From the NCBI RefSeq assembly GCF_018831625.1, contig NZ_CP065193.1, positions 868,001 through 932,000 of the forward strand: 64,000 bases of DNA, read 5' to 3'. The position numbers and the translations under genes are program-made. The notes beneath the pieces are model-generated. The model saw only the letters and a list, made by a program, of their open reading frames with translations, searched no databases and was not told the origin of the DNA. The stretch comes from Spiroplasma endosymbiont of 'Nebria riversi' (GTDB taxonomy: Bacteria; Bacillota_I; Bacilli_A; Mycoplasmatales; Nriv7). This document shows, one piece after another, positions 27,757 through 37,907 of the stretch (its first letter is position 1; each line of letters starts with the position of its first letter).

Positions 27757-29733
27757 TTATACTATGGTAGTAACTGCATTTGTTCTTACTGGCCCTTCTA
27801 TTTCTGATGAAAAAAATGCTTCACCATTAAATGTTATTTTATCATTGTTTTTATCTATAGTAATTTCACTTGGTAATACACCATGATTTTGTAAAATTTG
27901 CATTACTTCTGTAATTGGTAATGTAACTATTTGTTCTTTATTACTATCATCAATTATTTTAGAAGTAATTGTTCCCATAATTTTTTGCTTTAAATTTAAT
28001 ATAATTTCAGATTTAACTATTCTTACTGAATAATTAATTTTTAATTTTTCGTTGGGATTAAGTTCAAATTTATCAGCGGATTCCTTAAAAATACTTAAAA
28101 TCATTTCTTGTTCTTGCTTATTTGTGTTTGATAAATCAAATTCATTTGATAATACATTAATAATTTCAGAATTTTTATTATTTATATTTGTAAAATCTGT
28201 TAATTTCATTTCATCATCAGAATTTATGCTTCAACCATTTAATTTATTTTCTTGTTTTGTTTTAGTTAATCCTGTTGTAATTTGAAATACTAATTTTGAT
28301 TTTGAATTATATTCACAAGCAGGTACATTAAATGATCTTATATCCGGAGTTTTATTGGTAATTTCTCTATCAGAACATATATTTTTAGGAACATTAGATC
28401 ATAAAAATGAATTTTCTTTTTTTGTTATTTCATTATTTGAAAAATTTAAATTATTAATATCAATATAATTTATTTCTTTAAATTTTACATTAGAATTTTT
28501 GTTAGCGTCTTTATATTTAAAGAAAATTGCTTTCTTAATTAATTCGCTTAAATCAATAGAACTAGCTTCATCTTTATTTTTAATTTTATAATTAACAGTA
28601 ACTTCACCAAAATATTTACCATTATCTTTTGCTTTAATTGTAGCCGATGTATCTGTTTTATTAATAATTTCTAATTGTGATATATCTAAATCAGGATTTA
28701 AATAATTTAATTCATTTAAAATAATTTCATCATTAATAATGTTATTAACCCTTAAATTATTTATTTGAATAATAATATTTAAAAGCATTTTAGTTTTAGT
28801 TATCGCAAATACATTACCACTTTTTTGTTCAATTATAATAGAAATAACTGTTTCATTTATTCCATTAATTTTAATTAAATTTGATGAAGGTCTTGATTTA
28901 AAATATAATCCATCATCTGTTGCAAAATAAGTAGCGCCTGCAACTGTAGAAGCAACGTTTCTGTCATGGATTGCAATATCATTAACTTGACCTTTTATTT
29001 CGATAATTTCTATAGCATCATAATTGTTTGGTTTATCTTCAATCAAATAAACTTTTTTATTTGCAGATATTGCGTAAGCTTCTCCTGTTGATTGAGAAAT
29101 TATAATGCGATTAACCTTGTTATTTATTCCATTAATTTTAATTAAGTTTGATGAAGGTCTTGATTTAAAATATAATCCATCATCTGTTGCAAAATAAGTA
29201 GCACCGGCAACTGTAGACTTAATATTTCTGTCATGGATTGCAATATCATTAACTTGACCTTTTATTTCGATAATTTCTATAGCATCATAATTGTTTGGTT
29301 TATCTTCAATCAAATAAACTTTTTTATTTGCAGATATTGCGTAAGCTTCTCCTGTTGATTGAGAAATTATAATGCGATTAACCTTGTTATTTATTCCATT
29401 AATTTTAATTAAGTTTGATGAAGGTCTTGATTTAAAATATAATCCATCATCTGTTGCAAAATAAGTAGCACCGGCAACTGTAGAAGCAACGTTTCTGTCA
29501 TGGATTGCAATATCATTAACTTGACCTTTTATTTCGCTAATTTCTATAGCATCATAATTGTTTGGTTTATCTTCAATCAAATAAACTTTTTTATCTAAAT
29601 TTTTTAAATTATTTGTTTTTAAATAATTGATTTCACTTTTTGCTGAAGTTGGAGCGTTTCCGATGATTCCCGACATTCCGCTTCCTGCTATTGTTATAGT
29701 TCCTAAGATTCCTAGTAATTTTTTTATTAACAT
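27757..29733 (-). CDS. Secreted surface protein with three 89-residue tandem repeats
   Basis: 658 residues with TGA as Trp. Leader LIKKLLGILGTITIAGSGMS then GIIGNAP (no lipobox Cys). Residues about 45-330 are three near-identical repeats with VYLIEDKPNNYDAIEI, GQVNDIAIHDRN, GATYFATDDGLYFKSRPSSN and RIIISQSTGEAYAIS, a pattern of short strands typical of propeller or kelch-like folds. The C-terminal part has duplicated alpha/beta modules (NLRVNNIINDEIILNELNYL; LTDFTNINNKNSEIINVLS). In most paralogues the initiator is the ATG that reads ATA here, so the ATG six bases upstream (29733) is used. A surface antigen or adhesin by inference. Confidence 0.7.
28862..29660 (-). repeat. Three tandem 267-bp coding repeats
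   Basis: Equivalent points (TCCATTAATTTTAATTAA) recur at about 28862, 29129 and 29396, a spacing of exactly 267 bases (89 codons). Copies differ at very few bases, such as ACTGTAGACTTAATATT versus ACTGTAGAAGCAACGTT, so the array is recently expanded and could gain or lose units by recombination. Confidence 0.85.
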
Positions 29734-29830
29734 CAAATTCCTTTCATAAATTTTATTAATCAGTAAAAATTTATCGAATAATCAACATCCTTTCTCCAAA
29801 AACTAATCTGCAATTTCTTTATCCTGGAAT
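29734..29830 (-). promoter_or_regulatory. Conserved 5' region of the surface-protein family
   Basis: It contains GAAAGGAATTTGATG at the start codon, AAATTTTTACTGATT, GAAAGGATGTTGATTATTCG and CCAGGATAAAG. The same string of blocks occurs before 806, 32190 and partly before 51659. A promoter and leader are likely within it. Confidence 0.45.
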
Positions 29831-29883
29831 TTCATTATAAATTATTTTTAAAAATTTTCTTGTGTTTGTCATAAGTCTGTGGT

Positions 29884-30249
29884 TTTTTACAAATAAACTG
29901 CATTTTTATAACGCTAAAGTTGATGTGAGGTATGGAATTAATCTTTATTGGTGGCTGAATAAGTGGCAACATGAATGATTTAATTCCGACGCCTAATTGT
30001 TCTTATTGGGGATTATTTAGTGCTATATCTTGTGGTATTCAGCATGCTTCTGTTAGCGTGTTAAATTGATTACTTGGTCTTTCTGGGATTAATCTTTTAA
30101 TTCGCCCCATTGCCGATATTGCTAAAACGACGATTAATTTTACCAAAACCGCTTTTCCAGTGTTTGAAGTTATTCCAGCATTTCAGATGTTATTTGAATT
30201 TGTAGTGTCATTAGCAATCTTATTAATGATATTAAAAAAGTTCTCTTAA
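29884..30249 (+). pseudogene. Plectrovirus ORF1, C-terminal remnant
   Basis: It begins with NKLHFYNAKVDV, jumps over a small deletion near 29942, and continues FIGGWISGNMNDLIP then NCSYWGLFSAISCGIQHASV to the hydrophobic end FVVSLAILLMILKKFS. It is equivalent to the last 140 residues of the P1 copy and carries no start. Confidence 0.75.
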
Positions 30250-30302
30250 ATATTGCCATTATTTTTTATAATATAATTCCTTTAAAAGGAGGATTTTTCT
30301 TT

Positions 30303-30764
30303 ATGCGAAAATTTTTATCAGCTTTAAATTTAGTATGTATAATGTTTATTTTTGGATGTAGTAAAAATAGCAATGATTTAAAAACATATAAATTACAATT
30401 TTATAAAATTGGTAAAAGTGCTTGAGTAATTAGTGGTTATGGTCAGGGTTCATATCATTTAGAAATTGATGCTACTGATTTAAAGATTTCTAGTGATTTT
30501 GATATTCAACTAGGTAATGGCGATTTTGTTCAAAGGCCAGCCCTTCAATTATTTGTTGACAAAGATAGTGCTGGTTATAATCAAATTAATAACTTTTATC
30601 GTTCTAATGGTTCTTATAAGTCCAAGCCTTTTAAAGAATTTTATTTTATTGATAATTTAATTAATTTTAAAGTATTTCTTAATAAAAAAGTTCCACAAGG
30701 TCTTAACACGAAAATGTTTCATATCACTTCATTCTCAGCAGAAGTACCTAATAAAAAAAATTAG
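30303..30764 (+). CDS. Phage-encoded lipoprotein, divergent mature part
   Basis: 153 residues. The leader MRKFLSALNLVCIMFIFGCS matches the P1 lipoprotein leader, with lipobox IFGC. The mature part differs: KNSNDLKTYKLQFYKIGKSA, then DLKISSDFDIQLGNGDFVQR, ending FHITSFSAEVPNKKN. The shared ends (YxLxF at the start, ITSFSAE at the end) show the same domain family with a diverged middle. AAAGGAGG ribosome site. No intact ORF1 remains in P2 to pair with it. Confidence 0.65.
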
Positions 30765-30836
30765 TAATTTAATAAATATTTTTGAAAATCGTATTTTTGT
30801 AATGCGATTTTCTTAATTTAAGGAGTTTAAAAAAAA

Positions 30837-31743
30837 TGAAATATATTATTATGCAACGAAAACCTTTTATCGTTGGGCAGAAAAAATTATGGCCGCTTAT
30901 TATTCTGACAATTTAGATTTGTTATTGTTTAAAACTAAAAAACCACAAAATCTTAATTATCAATATAGTTTAAATTCTCGTGAAAAGGTATGTGATTTAT
31001 ATTTTGATTACAAAAATTTTCAAGCTGGCGGAATGTGGTCTTTATTTAACAATTTAAAAATCGGTTTTCACGATATTAAAAATTCAGAAGTTCCGAAAAA
31101 CATCAAAACTTTTTATCGTTGAATTAAATCTGACCCTCGCTGAAAAGAATTAAAACAACAAATCAAACAAACAAAACGCCATTTTAAGCGTTATGAAGTT
31201 TCTGAGATTGGTCTTTTACAAATGGATGCCAAAATTATTACCACATCAAATTTTCCGGTTGATAAAAAATATTATATTTATGATTTCATTGACGAAATAA
31301 TACGCATAGTATTTGGTTATGTTTATGATAGTTTAGGAGCTAACAATGCTATTAACGCTGTGCAAAGAGCAATGAAAGATTTTAGCGAACTTGGCATAAC
31401 AATTAAACGCCTTCGTACTGATAATGCTCCGGAATTTACCACTACTAATTGAAGCAATAAAAAAGCATATAAAGTAAAAGAAAGGCCTTTTACAACCTTT
31501 CTTTCAAAAAGCGGAATTGTTCACGAGACGACGCCAATTCGTTCACCACAATCAAATGGCAAAATTGAACGACTCCACCAACATTATAGCAAATTATTTT
31601 ATGCTAAGGACAAAAAATTAAATCAAAATGAACTTCAACATTATTTAAACAAATATTATTACTTTTACAATTTTGAACGCCGTCATTCACCTTTAAACAC
31701 TAAAACTCCATTTCAAACATTACAAAAACTTTTAATAAAATAA
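30837..31743 (+). pseudogene. Plectrovirus transposase with N-terminal deletion
   Basis: MKYII joins directly to MQRKPF in the wrong frame, so about 190 bases of the 5' region are deleted. From 30889 (AAYYSDNLDLLLFK) the frame is open to the end, with LQMDAKIIT, RLRTDNAPEF and NGKIERLHQHY all present. It ends FQTLQKLLIK. A shorter protein from the internal ATG at 30889 would keep the DDE core but lack the DNA-binding part. Confidence 0.75.
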
Positions 31744-31817
31744 TTTGTAAACTTTTAAACAAGCTGTTAGTGTTGTGTTTTATTAAACTATTTGTTGCTA
31801 TAGTATGTTAAATATTT

Positions 31818-32190
31818 TTATTGTCTTGTAACATAGTTAAGTTCCCCGCTACTTCTCATAACTATATCTAAACCAACATTACTAGGAAGAAAATTATAAC
31901 AATTATTAATATTTTCAATTTTATTTAATAAAATATTAAAAATTTTATTATTATAATCATTCCCATTGACTCTGTCATCTCTATGCATCATGGAAACAAA
32001 ATTTTTTAAATATTCATTAAATTTTTTCGAACTTAAATTATCATATATAGTAGCTCACGATTCTTTTTTAATTTTTATAAAAAGTAATGTTTTATAATGT
32101 GTAGCTCCTCATTGATAATCAATGCCTTCTACATTTTTTACATAACCTTTATTTTGCCCACACCTTTTATCTCGTAAGTAATTTTTTCAT
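31818..32190 (-). pseudogene. Surface-protein family member, decayed
   Basis: The ATG at 32190 starts MKKLLTR and soon stops. In another frame a clear protein follows: GYVKNVEGIDYQWGATHYKT, FIKIKKESWATIYDNLSSKK, NEYLKNFVSMMHRDDRVNG and SNVGLDIVMRSSGELNYVTR. The leader and secretory signal of the family are mostly deleted. Its upstream region matches that of 806 and 29733. Like the other members it lies tail to tail with a prophage (P2). Confidence 0.5.
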
Positions 32191-32340
32191 ATTAATCAAA
32201 TCCCTTGCGTGAATTTTTACTAATTAATAAAATTTACCGAATAATCAACAACCTTTCTCCAAAAATTAATCTACAGTCTCTTTGCCTTGGAATCTAATTA
32301 TAAACCATTTTAAAAAATTTCTTGCATTATTTTATAATTT
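32191..32340 (-). promoter_or_regulatory. Conserved 5' region of the surface-protein family
   Basis: Same blocks as 29734-29830 (AAATTTTATTAATTAGT, GGTTGTTGATTATTCGG, CCAAGGCAAAG). Retained in front of a decayed gene. Confidence 0.4.
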
Positions 32341-32364
32341 ATCATTCCTTTTTTAAAAAAATGC

Positions 32365-32393
32365 TTGTACTTGTCATAAGTCTGTGGTATAAT
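32365..32393 (+). promoter_or_regulatory. Promoter: TTGTAC - 17 bp - TATAAT
   Basis: The spacer TTGTCATAAGTCTGTGG is the same as in the block at 49659-49687 (minus), which has TTGTGT and TATATT. A third copy lies at 29863-29884 without a -10. It reads into the element A right end; the gene it served is not evident. Confidence 0.6.
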
Positions 32394-32406
32394 ACATTTT
32401 ACTAAA

Positions 32407-32570
32407 AAGGTCGCGTTTAGTTTTCTTAGTTATTGCTTAGAAGAAATAAAGCAATCAGCTAATTATATTATTTAATTACTAAACTAACCCTGCCTTTCTT
32501 GTTATTGTCATTTTTATTTGTTTTCATTTTTTCATATTATTGAATTTTTACACAACAAAAAATTTTTAAT
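32407..32570 (-). repeat. Element A right-end copy, reversed
   Basis: GGTCGCGTTTAGTTTTCTTA is at its left; the TTGTGT promoter-like block is at its right, pointing left. No transposase is attached; element B sequence starts at 32571. Confidence 0.6.
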
Positions 32571-32778
32571 TTTGTAGAAAACTCTTGATATTTATTGAAT
32601 ATACTTAATTTTAGGTATATTTTTAATATGATAGAGGTGGACAATAATTATGGAAAAAATAATTCAAGAACTAGTAAATACTTTAACAGATGATCAATTT
32701 TTAGAATTTTATGAAAAAGTCAAACAACAAGCAGAATTAATAAAAAAACAAAAACGTTTAAATGAAATTGATCAAAAA
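32571..32778 (+). mobile_element. IS1595-like element B7, 5' fragment
   Basis: Left inverted end, GAGGTGG ribosome site and the first 43 codons of the transposase (MEKIIQELVNTLTDDQF from 32650). Then it merges into IS3 sequence at ATCAAAAATAA, present in both. Confidence 0.75.
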
Positions 32779-33413
32779 TAATTTGGTTTCTAAATACACC
32801 AAATTATTTTTGATCATAAGGAATCTGATTTTTCGACGTGATAAGATAATATTTTTTCTCATTAAAACAGCTTTAATTTTACGAGCACCATAAATTTTAC
32901 GACTTTTATTAAATGCACTGATAACTTCTTCTTCATAATTATTAACATCATACTTAACACAATTATTAGTTTGATAATAATATGTTGATTTTGCTATTTT
33001 TAATATTTGACACATTTTTAGCACGGAATATTTTTCTTTATTATTGTTAATAACTCCTATTTTTTGCCAATTATCAGTGCTGCTTGCTTTAAAATGTCAT
33101 TTTCCATTCGTAATTGTTGGTTTTCTTTTCGCAAGTAAATTAATTCATTTTCTTCGACAGTGCGATTATCTTACACTTTAAATGACCCAAAATTATTAAA
33201 ATTTTCAATTCACTGAGTATACGGCTGATTTTGAAATTCCGTATTCTTTAATAATTTCAACAATGCTTTTTCCGTTTTGATAAAGCATGACAATTTTTTT
33301 TAAATTCATTTGAATATGAGTTTTTCCCCATTTTTATTTTCCTACTTTCTTAATAATTTTATTTTATTTGAAAGTCCACATAAATATGGTCCAACTTATT
33401 GTAACCTATCCAA
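32776..33413 (-). mobile_element. IS3-family element D4, partial, with fold-back junction
   Basis: It contains the start of orfB (LKMCQILKIAKSTYYY and on to LMIKNNLV) and a damaged orfA (extra base in the helix-turn-helix, bases lost near 33296). The outer end is intact at 33413. At its left, about 37 bases of plus-strand IS3 sequence are joined head-on to the minus-strand sequence, making an inverted repeat around 32770-32818. Confidence 0.75.
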
Positions 33414-33589
33414 ACTTTGATATAATATTATTCAAGAAAAGAAATAGTAAAGGATAATTTGATGATAAGAATAGCAAAATTTGTAATCAAAAAAGAAATT
33501 TTATTAAAAAACTATATTACAATATTTATTAAGTAGTAAAATTGATATATTAAAACTAATAATTATATAAGAGATTTGAGGCTATTTAA
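33414..33589 (+). other. Leader region of the decayed pncB
   Basis: TTTGATATAATATT at the left could be a promoter. A 24-codon frame (33462-33536, MIRIAKFVIKKEILLKNYIT) has an AAAGGA ribosome site but no recognisable homologue; it may be a gene remnant. Confidence 0.35.
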
Positions 33590-34643
33590 ATGACAAAATT
33601 TAAATTTGATGTTCGTATTAAAGAAGGTTATTATAGTGCGATTTATTTTTTAAAAACCCAAAAAATTCTTAAAAAGTATTTTCCTAATAATATTGTTACG
33701 ATGCAATTTTTTCAAAGACAAGATAATGTTATGCTTTGCGTTATTGATGAAGTTGAGGCATTATTGAAAGAATTTGTAAGGCCATTAGAAAAAATATCTG
33801 TTTATGCTTTAAATGAGGATGATATTATTAAAGCTAATATTCCGGTTTTAAAAATAACAGGTCCTTATCATTTATTTGGTTACTTAGAAGGAATTATTGA
33901 TGGCATTTTAGCAAGAAGAAGTAGTGTTGCCACTAATTGTAATGAGATTTTAAAAGTTAGTAATGATAAACCAATCATCTTCATGTTTGATCGTAATGAT
34001 GACTATGTTAATCAACAAGGTGATGGGTATGCTGCATATATTGCTGGTATGAAATCACAAGTTACGAGAGCACAAACTTGAATGATGGAATAATCAAGAA
34101 ATATTGGTTGGGACAATGACCCACGCTTTAATTCATGGTTTTAATGGCGATATTATTAAATCTTTAGAGCTTATAGTGAATTATTTCCTAATGATAAGTT
34201 GAGTAGCATTAGTTGATTTTGATAATGATGTTATTAATACTAGTTTAAAAGTATGTCGTCATTTTCAAAATCGTCTTAGTGCTGCTCGGGTTGATACTAG
34301 CATTAGTTTAGTTGATAAATATTTTACTATTAAAGAAAATCAAGAGAAATATTATAATGAAAATATTATGGGTATAAATCCAATTTTAATTAAGGCTTTA
34401 AGAAAAGCAATGGATGATAAAGATTTTAATAATGTAAAAATTATTTTTAGTTCTGGATTTGATAAAGCGAAGATTAGTTGATTTGTTAGTGATAATAACC
34501 CCGTAGATTTTTATGGTGCGGGAGCGACTATTGGTAAGTTTGATATTCATTTTACTGGTGATTTAGTGCAATTAAATAATAAAAATTTTGCTAAAGTTGG
34601 TCGTGAAAATATTGAAAATGATAAGTTAGTACAAAAAATCTAA
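33590..34643 (+). pseudogene. pncB: Nicotinate phosphoribosyltransferase, decayed
   Basis: MTKFKFDVRIKEGYYSAIYF starts a recognisable PncB, with NIVTMQFFQRQD, KITGPYHLFGYLEGIIDGIL and ARRSSVAT. A CAA codon has become TAA at about 34092. Base losses near 34107 and 34170 and a gain near 34200 shift the frame repeatedly. Later pieces are clear: LVDFDNDVINTSLKV, NVKIIFSSGFD and VDFYGAGATIGKFDI (phosphate-binding region). The intact enzyme makes nicotinate mononucleotide for NAD. Since nadD appears intact at 44883, another NAD precursor route or another pncB must exist if this call is right. Confidence 0.8.
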
Positions 34644-34699
34644 TTTTGATTATGTTATAATTTAAAAGAACGCATACTTCTTTTAAAAGGAGGGTCATA

Positions 34700-35086
34700 A
34701 TGAATACTAATGATTTTAAAATTAAATATGGATTAAATGGTCCATTATCAAAACTTTATGAAGAAAATAGTCATCAGCAAAAAATTGCAGAGTCAAAAAT
34801 TGCTGAAAATCGTCGTAAACAAAGAAATTGATGAATGCAACAAAAGCAAGTATATGGTTATGAACCAACAGAGATTATTTCACCAATTACAGGTTCTAAT
34901 GCTAAGAAAGAAAGTATTGCTAGTGATAAACCAAAAGATTTCTCATTAGTAAATAATACTTATAGTATTATACCACAATCATTAGTTAGAACAACAAAGA
35001 CCTATAGTTCAATTGAAGAATATGTTAATGAGCATGTTCAGCAAGAAATTATTAATCGTAAAATTCAAAAATATCAAGATTTTTAA
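34700..35086 (+). CDS. Conserved Spiroplasma hypothetical protein (128 aa)
   Basis: MNTNDFKIKYGLNGPLSKLY after an AAAGGAGG ribosome site. The first half is charged and helical (HQQKIAESKIAENRRKQRNW), the middle is low-complexity with PTEIISPITGSN, and the end is acidic/helical (EEYVNEHVQQEIINRKIQ). No membrane span and no known motif. 22 bases upstream of the 35108 gene, so probably cotranscribed. Shares no visible motif with it except a Ser/Asn-rich disordered character. Confidence 0.6.
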
Positions 35087-35107
35087 ATATATGTTGAAGG
35101 AAGAAAT

Positions 35108-35341
35108 ATGACAAGAAATGTTAATCCAATTCCAATTGATTTTATTAATCGAAAAAGTGATAACAGTGTTAATTTAGCAACTAGTGATGCACATTATGAT
35201 GATACTAGTTATATTCGGGCGCAAAGTTATGTTAATCGTTTTAATGATATTCATCAACGCGCCAGTAAATTTTATGATCAACAGCAAGTTACTGAAAAAA
35301 ATCGGAGCATTATTAATTTAATTGATGAGAAACAAAAATAA
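35108..35341 (+). CDS. Conserved hypothetical protein (77 aa)
   Basis: MTRNVNPIPIDFINRKSDNS, then a polar, Tyr/Gln-rich stretch (DDTSYIRAQSYVNRFNDIHQ) and a helical end (NRSIINLIDEKQK). AAGGAAG ribosome site. No recognised domain. It sits between the 34700 gene and the tyrS remnant. Confidence 0.5.
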   Translation: MTRNVNPIPIDFINRKSDNSVNLATSDAHYDDTSYIRAQSYVNRFNDIHQRASKFYDQQQVTEKNRSIINLIDEKQK

Positions 35342-35359
35342 GAGAAAGAATGGTAAGAA

Positions 35360-35791
35360 ATGGAATTTTTATAAGAATTGCAAGCTCGAGGACTTTTAAA
35401 ACAAGTTTACTAATAGTGAAAAAATAAAACAGGCTAAGAATAGTAATGCTAGTGTTTATTGCGGTATTGATCCAACAGCAACATCATTGCATGCGGGACA
35501 TTTAGTACAAATTGTTTTATTATATCGCTTTTCATTAGCGGGTCTTAAACCGCTTGCTGTTATTGGTGGGGCGACGGCAATGATTGGTGATCCGAGTTTT
35601 AAAGTTGAAGAAAGAAAATTATTAGATGCTAAAACAGTAAAATTAAATAGTTATGCGTTTGCTTTACAATTAGATAAATTATTAGATCATAATATTAAAG
35701 TTTTAAATAATGATGATTGAATATCAAAATTAAATTTAATTGATTATTTAAGAGATTTGGGGAAAGAGTTTACGATTAATTATATGCTTGA
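35360..35791 (+). pseudogene. tyrS: Tyrosyl-tRNA synthetase, 5' fragment only
   Basis: The ATG is followed by a TAA at codon 5, then [11 protein letters not shown]. After a frame shift come [20 protein letters not shown] and [11 protein letters not shown], which is the HIGH-type motif of TyrRS (HAGHL), plus [15 protein letters not shown]. Coding ends at INYMLDG, where IS3 copy D5 begins. The KMSKS and tRNA-binding parts are missing and do not resume after the IS. TyrRS is essential, so a second copy must lie elsewhere. Confidence 0.85.
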
Positions 35792-35872
35792 TGGATAGGT
35801 TACAATAAGTTGGATCATATTTATGTGGATTTTCAAATAAAATAAAATTATTAAGAAAGCAGGAAGATAAAA

Positions 35873-36148
35873 ATGGGGAAAAACTCATATTCAAATGAAT
35901 TTAAAAAACAAATTGTCATGCTTTATCAAAACGGAAAAAGCATTGTTGAAATTATTAAAGAATACGGGGTTTCAAAATCAGCCGTATATCAGTAAATTGA
36001 AAATTTTAATAATTTAGGGTCATTTAAAGTGCAAGATAATCGCGCTGTCGAAGAAAATGAATTAATTTACTTGCGAAAAGAAAACCAACAATTACGAATG
36101 GAAAATGACATTTTAAAGCAAGCAGAACTGATAATTGGCAAAAAATAG
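35873..36148 (+). pseudogene. IS3 OrfA with internal TAA
   Basis: [21 protein letters not shown] Trp codon (TGA in the other copies) reads TAA at 35993, within the helix-turn-helix (AVYQ-stop). The rest of the 91-codon frame is intact. Confidence 0.75.
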
Positions 36149-36180
36149 GAATTATTAACAATAATAAAGAAAAATATTCC

Positions 36181-36981
36181 GTGCTAAAAATGTGTCAAAT
36201 ATTAAAAATAGCAAAATCAACATATTATTATCAAACTAATAATTGTGTTAATTATGATGTTAATAATTATGAAGAAGAAATTATCAGTGCATTTAATAAA
36301 AGTCGTAAAATTTATGGTGCCCGTAAAATTAAAGCTGTTTCAATGAGAAAAGATATTATCTTATCACGTCGAAAAACCAGATTCCTTATGATCAAAAATA
36401 ATTTGGTTTCTAAATACACCAAATTAAAATATCATAATCATAAAAAAATGATTAATAATGACCAAATTAGTAATGTTTTAAATCGTCAATTTAATAACAA
36501 AAAACCTAATGAAGTCGTTGTTAGTGATTTAACATATGTGCAAGTTGGAGGAAAATGACATTATATTTGTTTATTAATTGAATTGTTTAATCGAGAAACA
36601 ATTGGCTATAGTGCCGGACCAAACAAAACCGCTGAACTAGTTCAACAAGCTTTTCATAAAATAACACGACCATTAAATAAAATAACTTTATTTCATACTG
36701 ATCGTGGTAATGAGTTCAAAAATAAAATCATTGATGAAATTTTAATAACCTTTAATATTAAAAGATCATTGAGTGTGAAGGGTTGTCCTTATGACAATGC
36801 TGTGGCTGAAACAACTTACAAAACTTTTAAAACGGAAATTATCAAGGGTAAAAAATTTTAAAATTTAACACAATTAAAATGCGAATTATTTGATTTTGTT
36901 AATTGATACAATAATCTTAGAATACATGGCAGTTTAAATTATTTAACGCCTGTTGAATTTAGAAAATGACAGTCTACATAA
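36181..36981 (+). pseudogene. IS3 OrfB transposase with late stop
   Basis: GTG start, VLKMCQILKIAKSTYYY. All three catalytic regions are present in frame: SDLTYVQV, FHTDRGNEF and AETTYKTFKTE. A GAA-to-TAA change at 36859 then removes the last 40 residues (NLTQLKCELFDFVNWYN...). The DDE triad is before the stop, so a truncated but possibly partly active product could be made. Confidence 0.75.
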
Positions 36982-37062
36982 AAAGTGTCCAAAAAAGGGT
37001 AGCCATACCAGTTTATAATTGATTAATAAACAAAATAGAGATTTTTGTGAGGTGTAAAATTA

Positions 37063-37896
37063 ATGAAGCAATACATTATCTTAGTGGACTCAGCAACTGG
37101 TTATGATGAAGAAAAAGCAAAAGAACATAATATGGCATTTGTCCCTTTAATGATAAATGTTAACAATAAAACTATTGCTGACAATAATAAAGAAATTACT
37201 ATTGATAAATTTTATAAAATTTTAGAAACTGAACCAATTAAAACCAGTCAAACGCCACCAGGAATTTTAAAAGAAAAATGAGATGAACTACTACAAGAAT
37301 ATGAACAAATTCTTTTCTTTCCGATTTCTTCGCATTTATCGGGACAATATCAAAGTGCAATATTACTAGCTCAAGATAATGCTTATAAAGACAAAGTCTA
37401 TATAATTGATAGCGAAGCAGTTGGCGACATTAATAAAGAAATGATTAACCGCGCAGAACTATTTTTACAAGAACGACCTATTAATGAATTACAAGGTTTT
37501 ATTGATGAACAGAAAACAAAATATTGTGCCTTCATTCTTCCATATCAATTAGATACATTGGTTCGTGGGGGCAGAATTAGCAGTTCTGCTGCTACCCTAG
37601 CTAATTTATTGAAAATTAAACCAATCCTAGAATTTAATGGTTTTATTGATAAATTTGATAAAACCAGAACATTTAAAAAAGCAATTAAAGAGGTTTTAAA
37701 AGAAATCAAAAAGCGCTATGACAGTGCTGGCGAATTAACAATTATGCATTCATTATGTGATATGGAATTAAAAGAAGAAGTAATTAAAATCATTACTAAA
37801 GAAAAATTTACAATTAAGCATATGAGTTTAATATCTAATGTTATTGCTGCTCACACCGGATACAATACATTTGTACTTGTATATTGAATAAAGTAA
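37063..37896 (+). CDS. DegV-family fatty-acid-binding protein
   Basis: 277 residues, typical DegV length. MKQYIILVDSATGYDEEKAK has the DegV start (VDSA). Then come IKTSQTPPG with the Ser/Thr-loop that contacts the lipid carboxylate, ILFFPISSHLSGQYQSA, VYIIDSEAV and TLVRGGRISSSAATLANLLKIKPIL. DegV proteins bind fatty acids and, as FakB, present them to FakA kinase for phosphorylation, which fits a cell importing host fatty acids. GAGGTG precedes the ATG. Intact, followed 11 bases on by a second, broken degV. Confidence 0.92.
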
Positions 37897-37907
37897 AGGA
37901 TAAAAAA

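Larger units (their letters stand above)
29884..31743 (+). mobile_element. Plectrovirus P2, 3' third only
   Basis: Holds the C-terminus of ORF1, a lipoprotein gene and a truncated transposase. All 5' phage genes are absent. The left edge at about 29884 follows a TTGTCATAAGTCTGTGG block. Confidence 0.8.
35792..37006 (+). mobile_element. IS3-family element D5, full length, defective
   Basis: Both ends are present (TGGATAGGTTACAATAAGTT; GTGTCCAAAAAAGGGTAGCC). orfA and orfB each carry one stop. Its insertion coincides with the loss of the 3' part of tyrS. Confidence 0.85.

Noticed and set aside
28862-29660. Possible CRISPR-like array
   Set aside because: The repeats are 267 bp, contiguous, in frame and coding; there are no short repeats with unique spacers.
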